Below, piece by piece: positions 5,403 through 9,255 of a stretch of DNA of 9,255 nucleotides. Position 1 is the stretch's first letter, and every line of letters begins with the position of its first letter. The notes under the pieces were generated by a model that was not told the origin of the DNA, searched no databases, and saw only the letters and a program-made list of their open reading frames with translations. Made by a program: the position numbers and the translations under genes. Origin of the DNA: Gemmobacter sp. (GTDB lineage: Bacteria > Pseudomonadota > Alphaproteobacteria > Rhodobacterales > Rhodobacteraceae); NCBI GenBank assembly GCA_003509785.1, contig DOMY01000122.1, forward strand, positions 278 to 9,532, read 5' to 3'.

Positions 5403-6116
5403 TCAGATCAGTGGGCCGAAGCGGACCCAGAGCCAGACAAGACCGAACAGAACCGGCTGGTGGATCAGATAGACGGCCAGAGAATGGCGTCCGGGCCAGG
5501 CCAGCCATGCAGGCCCGCCGATCCGCGCGAGCCGGGGCCAGAGCGGGTTGCAGATCCGGCCTGCGGCCAGGCCCAGAAGGAAGGGGCCGAACCAGGGGAT
5601 AAGTGGTTCAAGATCGACCGACATCACCGGAACGGTATGCAGCCCGATCCAGTAGAAGCCAGGGTGGTTCAGCTGCACGAGGGGCGGCAATACATAGGAT
5701 GCCGTGATGATGGCCGCGCCCAGCACGGCGACCAGAACGGCAGGCAGCCGCAGGAAGCCTAGCCCCAGCAGGCTGGACACCGCGATGCAGTGCAGGATGC
5801 CGAAGAACACGAACCAGCCGGGCAGGGCGAACCATGTCGCCATGCTTACCAGCGCGGCTGCCGCAACGATCTTGGCCCAGCGTCGCAAGAAGGCGCCCCA
5901 GCGGATGCCCCGGCCATGCGCCAGCCAGAGGCCCAGACCGGCCAGAAACAGGAATGTTCCGGCGATGGCGCGGGCATAGCCGTAGAAGAAGCCGGAAACT
6001 GCCGTTCCCGGTGGCACAAGGCCGAACATCTGCAGATCATAGGTGAAATGATAGCTGGCCATTGCCAGCAGCGCCGCTGTGCGCGCCACATCCAGTACCC
6101 AGATCCGCCCCGCCAT
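5403..6116 (-). CDS. HGSNAT_cat/DUF1624-type multi-span membrane acyltransferase-like protein
   Basis: The 237-residue protein is very hydrophobic, with about seven membrane segments. It begins RIWVLDVARTAALLAMASYHFTY, where the LD-x-x-R motif and His23 match the catalytic domain of heparan-alpha-glucosaminide N-acetyltransferase-like proteins. It then has GTFLFLAGLGLWLA (53-66), FVFFGILHCIAVSS (102-115) and a final GRHSLAVYLIHQPVLFGLVW, typical of this superfamily. Eukaryotic relatives move acetyl groups from acetyl-CoA across a membrane; bacterial members of this short type are uncharacterised, so the acceptor is unknown. The ATG at 6116 follows AGAAGGGG with 6-nt spacing; a longer reading up to 6233 would run through the gltA terminator and is rejected. 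It lies 94 bp behind gltA on the same strand and 60 bp before the thioesterase. Confidence 0.87.
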   Translation of the reverse strand: MAGRIWVLDVARTAALLAMASYHFTYDLQMFGLVPPGTAVSGFFYGYARAIAGTFLFLAGLGLWLAHGRGIRWGAFLRRWAKIVAAAALVSMATWFALPGWFVFFGILHCIAVSSLLGLGFLRLPAVLVAVLGAAIITASYVLPPLVQLNHPGFYWIGLHTVPVMSVDLEPLIPWFGPFLLGLAAGRICNPLWPRLARIGGPAWLAWPGRHSLAVYLIHQPVLFGLVWLWVRFGPLI

Positions 6117-6166
6117 GTTCTGCCCCTTCTGCCGCGCCCCTTCCTGCCATGGCAGGCGGCAAAGCG

Positions 6167-6192
6167 AAAGGGCAGCCCGAGGGCTGCCCTTT
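6167..6192 (-). terminator. Intrinsic terminator after gltA
   Basis: On the minus strand, AAAGGGCAGCCC pairs perfectly (12 bp) with GGGCTGCCCTTT across TC, in practice an 11-bp stem with a CTCG loop. It starts 18 bp after the gltA TAA. The tail TTTCGCTTTGCC is broken rather than a solid T-run, so some readthrough into the downstream membrane-protein gene is plausible. Confidence 0.8.
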
Positions 6193-6210
6193 GCACGATG
6201 GTCTGCCGCC

Positions 6211-7506
6211 TTAGCGGTGACGCACATCCACATAGTCGCGGAAGGCCGAGCCGGTATAAAGCTGGCGCGGGCGACCGATCTTGCCGGTCGGATCCGAGAT
6301 CATCTCTTTCCACTGGCTGATCCAGCCGACGGTGCGCGACAGCGCGAAGATCGGCGTGAACATCGAGGTGGGGAAGCCCATCGCATCAAGGATGATGCCC
6401 GAATAGAAATCGACGTTCGGATACAGCTTCTTGGACACGAAATATTCGTCTTCCAGCGCGATCCGCTCCAGCTCTTTGGCGACCTGCAGCGTCGGGTTGT
6501 TTTCCACGCCCAGCAGGTTCAGCACTTCGTCGGCGGATTCCTTCATCACCTTGGCGCGGGGATCGAAGTTCTTGTAGACGCGGTGCCCGAAGCCCATCAG
6601 GCGGAACGGATCATCCTTGTCCTTGGCCTTGCGGATATATTCCGGGATACGATCCACGGTGCCGATTTCGCGCAGCATTTCCAGACAGGCCTGGTTGGCG
6701 CCGCCATGGGCCGGGCCCCAGAGGCAGGCGATGCCGGCCGCGATGCAGGCAAACGGGTTGGCACCCGAAGACCCGGCCAGACGCACGGTGGAGGTGGAGG
6801 CGTTCTGCTCGTGATCGGCGTGCAAGGTCATGATCCGGTCCATGGCCTTGGCCAGGATCGGGTTCACCACATAATCCTCGCAGGGCACGGCAAAGCACAT
6901 ATGCAGGAAGTTGGCCGCATAGCCGAGCGAGTTCTTCGGATAGACGAAGGGCTGGCCGATCGAGTATTTATAGGCCATGGCCGCGATGGTCGGCAGCTTG
7001 GCGATCAGGCGGATGGCGGCAACTTCGCGCTGCCACGGATCGGCGATATCGGTCGAATCGTGATAGAAGGCCGACAGTGCACCGACCACGCCCACCATGG
7101 TGGCCATCGGAGGCGCATCGCGCCGGAAGCCGCGGAAAAAGTTGTGCATCTGTTCATGCACCATGGTGTGACGGGTCACACGCTGTTCGAAATCCTTCAG
7201 CTGGCTGCCGGTCGGCAGTTCGCCGTACAGCAGCAGGAAGCAGACTTCGAGGTAGTTGGACTGTTCCGCCAGCTGGTCGATGGGATAGCCACGGTGCAGC
7301 AGCTCGCCCTTGTCACCGTCGATATAGGTGATGGCGCTGTCGCAGGCGGCGGTAGAGGTAAATCCGGGGTCGTAGGTGAAAACGTCGGCCTGGCCGTAAA
7401 GCTTGCGGATATCCAGAACGTCGGGACCGAGCGTGCCCGAGTAGATCGGCAATTCGATGACCTTGTCATCAATCGTCAGCGTAGCGGTCTTGGTCGGTTC
7501 TGCCAT
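6211..7506 (-). CDS. gltA: Citrate synthase, type I (hexameric bacterial form)
   Basis: The 431-residue protein condenses acetyl-CoA with oxaloacetate to citrate, the entry of the TCA cycle. Catalytic landmarks fit E. coli GltA in order and number: His229 in LHADHEQNAS, His267 in GPAHGGANQ, His308 in GFGHRVYKNFDPRAK, and Asp366 in NVDFYSGI. The C-terminus (GRPRQLYTGSAFRDYV) is also standard. The N-terminal region (TATLTIDDKVIELPIYSGT) belongs to the longer, typically NADH-regulated Gram-negative form. The ATG at 7506 has GAGGG 7 nt upstream and matches the family start; an in-frame reading up to 7581 is only leader. It lies 75 bp downstream of gltX on the same strand without an obvious terminator between, so co-transcription is possible. 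It ends at a strong hairpin. Confidence 0.98.
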   Translation of the reverse strand: MAEPTKTATLTIDDKVIELPIYSGTLGPDVLDIRKLYGQADVFTYDPGFTSTAACDSAITYIDGDKGELLHRGYPIDQLAEQSNYLEVCFLLLYGELPTGSQLKDFEQRVTRHTMVHEQMHNFFRGFRRDAPPMATMVGVVGALSAFYHDSTDIADPWQREVAAIRLIAKLPTIAAMAYKYSIGQPFVYPKNSLGYAANFLHMCFAVPCEDYVVNPILAKAMDRIMTLHADHEQNASTSTVRLAGSSGANPFACIAAGIACLWGPAHGGANQACLEMLREIGTVDRIPEYIRKAKDKDDPFRLMGFGHRVYKNFDPRAKVMKESADEVLNLLGVENNPTLQVAKELERIALEDEYFVSKKLYPNVDFYSGIILDAMGFPTSMFTPIFALSRTVGWISQWKEMISDPTGKIGRPRQLYTGSAFRDYVDVRHR

Positions 7507-7513
7507 CTCACAT

Positions 7514-7573
7514 CCCTCTGCGTTGGCGTGCGACGCCGTAATGGCGCCGCGGCGATATTCAACCGGCAGAGGG
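7514..7573 (-). promoter_or_regulatory. Possible Shine-Dalgarno-sequestering hairpin in front of gltA
   Basis: Reading the minus strand, CCCTCTGC-CG-GTTG (7573-7560), just after the gltX stop, can pair with CAAC-GCAGAGGG (7525-7514). That makes 12 bp with a 2-nt bulge around a 34-nt loop. The 3' arm contains the GAGGG ribosome site of gltA, so the fold would hide it. It exists only in transcripts starting upstream of 7573, such as gltX-gltA readthrough. The loop itself can form a small CGCC/GGCG hairpin. Confidence 0.35.
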
Positions 7574-7581
7574 TGCAGCAA

Positions 7582-8982
7582 TCAGGCCGCCGCATCCTCC
7601 AGCCGCGCAATCGTTTCGTCCTGACCGATGACAAGCATCATGTCATAGACGCTGGGGCTTACCGTGCGCCCGGCCAGAGCCGCGCGCAGGGGGGCGGCCA
7701 GCTTGCCGAAGCCGATGCCGTTTGCGGCGGCAGCCCCGGTGAGAATGGCCTCAAGATCGTCCTTCGTCCAGCTAGCATTTCGCAGCTGCGGCGTCAACGA
7801 TTGCAGTATACCACGGGATACCGCATCAAGTGCCTTTTCCGCTGCCTCATCCCGCGAGATGGGCCGGGAGGACATGATATATCGTGCTTTATCAAGAAGT
7901 TCCGGGAAGGTTTTGGCCCGTTCCTTAAGGCTGGCCATACCGCTCTGCATCAGCGCACGCTGACTGTCCGTCAGGGTGGGTTGACCGGAGACTGCAAGGA
8001 AGGCTTCCAGTTCATGCAGCAGTGCAGCGTCATCGCTGGCAGCGATGTGCTGACCGCAGAGATTCTCCAGTTTCTTGAAATCCAGCCGGGCAGGTGCGCG
8101 ACCGATTCCCTTCAGATCAAACCATTCGGTCGCCTGTTCGGTGGTGAAGAATTCGGCATCACCATGCGCCCAGCCCAGCCGGGTCAGGTAGTTGCGCATC
8201 CCTGCGGCCGGGTAACCCATCACCTGATATTCCTCGACCCCCAGCGCCCCATGGCGCTTCGACAGTTTCTTGCCATCCGGCCCATGGATCAGCGGAATAT
8301 GCGCCCAGGTGGGCACGGCCCAGCCCATGGCATCATAGATCATCTGCTGCCGGGCCGCGTTCACCAGATGGTCGTCGCCACGGATCACATGGGTCACCCC
8401 CATGTCGTGATCGTCCACCACCACGGCCAGCATATAGGTCGGCGTATTGTCGGACCGCAGCACGATCATGTCATCCAGCGTTTCGTTCTTGATGACCACG
8501 CGGCCTTGCACCTGATCGTCTATCACCGTTTCACCCTCACGCGGGGCCTTCATGCGGATGGCGAAAGGCGCATTGGGATGGGTGGCCGGATCGGCATCGC
8601 GCCAGGGGCTTTGAAACACGGCATAGCTGCCGCGGGCTTCGGCCTCGGCGCGAAAGGCGTCGATTTCTTCCTTGGTGGAAAAGCACTTGTAGGCCGTACC
8701 GCGCGCCAGCATCTGATGCGCCACCTCGGCATGGCGTTCGCGGCCTTCGAACTGGCTGACCACATCGCCGTCCCAGTCCAGCCCCAGCCAGGTCAGGCCG
8801 CGCAGGATGGCTGCCGTGGCTTCGGGGGTGGAGCGTTCGCGGTCGGTGTCTTCGATCCGCAGCAGGAACTTGGCGCCACGACCCCGGGCAAACAGCCAGT
8901 TGAACAGTGCCGTCCGGCCGCCGCCGATATGCAGATAGCCGGTGGGCGAGGGGGCGAAACGGGTGACGACGGGCGAGGTCAT
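7582..8982 (-). CDS. gltX: Glutamyl-tRNA synthetase (class I)
   Basis: The 466-residue enzyme joins glutamate to tRNA with ATP. The Rossmann catalytic domain starts FAPSPTGYLHIGG (HIGH-type motif at 18-21) and RIEDTDRERS (42-51). HVIRGDDHL (198-206) follows, and the KMSKS-type motif is KLSKRHG (239-245). The helical anticodon-binding region runs from about 310 to the end, closing with PLRAALAGRTVSPSVYDMML. Of the Cys/His zinc ligands seen in E. coli GluRS near residue 100, only Cys100 (YKCFS) remains, so this is probably a zinc-free version. Many alphaproteobacteria have two GluRS copies and make Gln-tRNA via GatCAB; which copy this is cannot be told. The ATG at 8982 has AAAGG 9 nt upstream. 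Its 3' third (7741-8160) is less GC-rich than the rest. Confidence 0.97.
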   Translation of the reverse strand: MTSPVVTRFAPSPTGYLHIGGGRTALFNWLFARGRGAKFLLRIEDTDRERSTPEATAAILRGLTWLGLDWDGDVVSQFEGRERHAEVAHQMLARGTAYKCFSTKEEIDAFRAEAEARGSYAVFQSPWRDADPATHPNAPFAIRMKAPREGETVIDDQVQGRVVIKNETLDDMIVLRSDNTPTYMLAVVVDDHDMGVTHVIRGDDHLVNAARQQMIYDAMGWAVPTWAHIPLIHGPDGKKLSKRHGALGVEEYQVMGYPAAGMRNYLTRLGWAHGDAEFFTTEQATEWFDLKGIGRAPARLDFKKLENLCGQHIAASDDAALLHELEAFLAVSGQPTLTDSQRALMQSGMASLKERAKTFPELLDKARYIMSSRPISRDEAAEKALDAVSRGILQSLTPQLRNASWTKDDLEAILTGAAAANGIGFGKLAAPLRAALAGRTVSPSVYDMMLVIGQDETIARLEDAAA

Positions 8983-9029
8983 GTTGGGTTAACCTTTCAG
9001 AAACTCTGTGCGCGCTAGGCTTGCTGCGG

Positions 9030-9058
9030 TTGATAGGCGAGCAGAGGGGCAGAAACAA
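9030..9058 (-). promoter_or_regulatory. Possible gltX promoter
   Basis: On the minus strand, TTGTTT (9058-9053) is followed after exactly 17 bp by TATCAA (9035-9030), giving a start near 9023 and a leader of about 40 nt before the gltX ATG. Both boxes match the consensus only moderately (3/6 and 4/6). The element lies just in front of the divergent comEC start, so the two promoters would be tightly packed in the 77-bp gap. I see no clear comEC promoter. Confidence 0.3.
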
Positions 9059-9059
9059 G

Positions 9060-9255
9060 GTGCGCGGTCTGGTGCTGCCCATGCTGTTCTGGCCGCTGCA
9101 GGCGCTGGCAGAGGCGCGGGGGATCCTGTTCCCCTGGGTTCCGGTCTTCCTGGCCTGCGGGATCGGCCTGTGGTTCGGGCTTTCGCATGAACCGGGCGCA
9201 GGCTTCTATCTGGCAGCCGCTCTGGTGGTTCTGGCCTGTGCCGTGTTGATCTGGC
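9060..9255 (+). CDS. comEC: ComEC/Rec2-type DNA-uptake channel, N-terminal fragment (cut by window edge)
   Basis: The frame starting at GTG 9060 runs open to the edge (65 codons). It reads AEARGILFPWVPVFLACGIG, then LWFGLSHEPGAGFYLAAALV, then a second hydrophobic stretch. This matches the start of alphaproteobacterial ComEC/Rec2 proteins, where an R-G-x-L-F-P-W segment leads into the first membrane span (residues about 25-40), with a second near 49-65. ComEC forms the inner-membrane channel for single-stranded DNA in natural transformation. The placement divergent from gltX supports the call. GTG 9060 was chosen because GAGGGG lies 10 nt upstream; the frame is open further up, with TTG 9030 as an alternative. 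A different frame at 9008-9190 is a shadow. The competence, OB-fold and metallo-beta-lactamase-like domains lie outside the window. Confidence 0.78.
   Translation, partial: MRGLVLPMLFWPLQALAEARGILFPWVPVFLACGIGLWFGLSHEPGAGFYLAAALVVLACAVLIW

Noticed and set aside
5393..5405. TGACGC-A-GCGTCA inverted repeat at the membrane-protein stop codon
   Set aside because: A one-base spacer cannot form a useful hairpin, there is no T-tract, and half of it is coding sequence. It is probably chance.
6143..6156. CCTGCCATGGCAGG palindrome before the membrane-protein gene
   Set aside because: It could fold as a 5-bp hairpin, but it has no T-tract, does not include the ribosome site and is not repeated in the window.
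6117..6233. N-terminal extension of the membrane acyltransferase
   Set aside because: It would include the gltA terminator hairpin and the end of gltA. The ATG at 6116 has a good ribosome site and the family N-terminus.
6079..9018. 979-codon open frame on the plus strand antisense to gltA and gltX
   Set aside because: Both genes below it are certain, and the frame's product is a low-complexity His/Arg/Gly-rich string without any known domain. It is the usual reverse-frame openness of GC-rich coding DNA.
9008..9190. 60-codon plus-strand frame at the right edge
   Set aside because: It is a different frame from the ComEC reading at 9060-9255, ends in a stop, and its product has no hydrophobic pattern.
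1..9255. Search for tRNA, rRNA, CRISPR arrays, insertion sequences, attachment sites and phage genes
   Set aside because: No cloverleaf, regular spacer-repeat array, transposase motif or phage-type gene was found on either strand by eye.

Overview
The window looks like chromosomal DNA of a GC-rich alphaproteobacterium, most likely a member of the Rhodobacteraceae (Rhodobacter/Paracoccus-like). The basis is the roughly 65% GC coding style, the citrate synthase and glutamyl-tRNA synthetase types, and the arrangement of gltA and gltX on one strand next to a divergent comEC. I recall that arrangement from this family but cannot check it here. No mobile element, CRISPR array, tRNA or rRNA is visible, and no gene looks broken apart from the one cut by the right edge.

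Layout. (1) 28-1139, minus strand: a compact two-gene unit, a DUF1428 protein followed by a double-VOC (glyoxalase-fold) protein. It is divergent from an HxlR-family regulator (1212-1853, plus). Two 18-bp near-identical direct repeats, exactly 20 bp apart, lie between them and overlap the regulator's -10 element and start codon; they are probably the operator. (2) 1860-3652: an Lrp/AsnC regulator (minus), divergent from a PLP fold-III ornithine/lysine-type decarboxylase (plus). The decarboxylase has a recognisable promoter, a long leader of about 160 nt that folds as a three-way junction, a possible 22-codon upstream ORF, and a strong hairpin terminator. (3) 3785-4870, plus: an orphan DUF2235 alpha/beta hydrolase (Tle1-like fold), whose end overlaps a convergent PaaI-type hotdog thioesterase by 14 bp. 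(4) 4857-6116, minus: the thioesterase preceded by a multi-span acyltransferase-like membrane protein (HGSNAT_cat/DUF1624). (5) 6211-8982, minus: gltX followed by gltA, with a hairpin terminator behind gltA. (6) 9060 to the edge, plus: the N-terminus of a ComEC/Rec2-type DNA-uptake channel, divergent from gltX.

How the parts may work together. Region 1 resembles a small inducible detoxification unit: HxlR regulators often sense electrophiles through an N-terminal Cys, and VOC proteins often act on small reactive molecules. The substrate cannot be told from sequence. Region 2 is a polyamine step that may be controlled twice, by the Lrp-type protein at the promoter and by RNA structure plus a short upstream ORF in the leader. 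Regions 4 and 5 form one co-directional minus-strand series: gltX, gltA, membrane acyltransferase, thioesterase. GltA consumes acetyl-CoA and GltX charges glutamate, but no pathway link between these genes is shown.

Most of the window is ordinary housekeeping and small-metabolism DNA. The most interesting non-coding signals are the decarboxylase leader (2345-2506), the HxlR repeat pair (1181-1218) and a possible ribosome-site-sequestering hairpin in front of gltA (7514-7573). None of these was folded or searched by software; all pairings and GC counts were made by eye.
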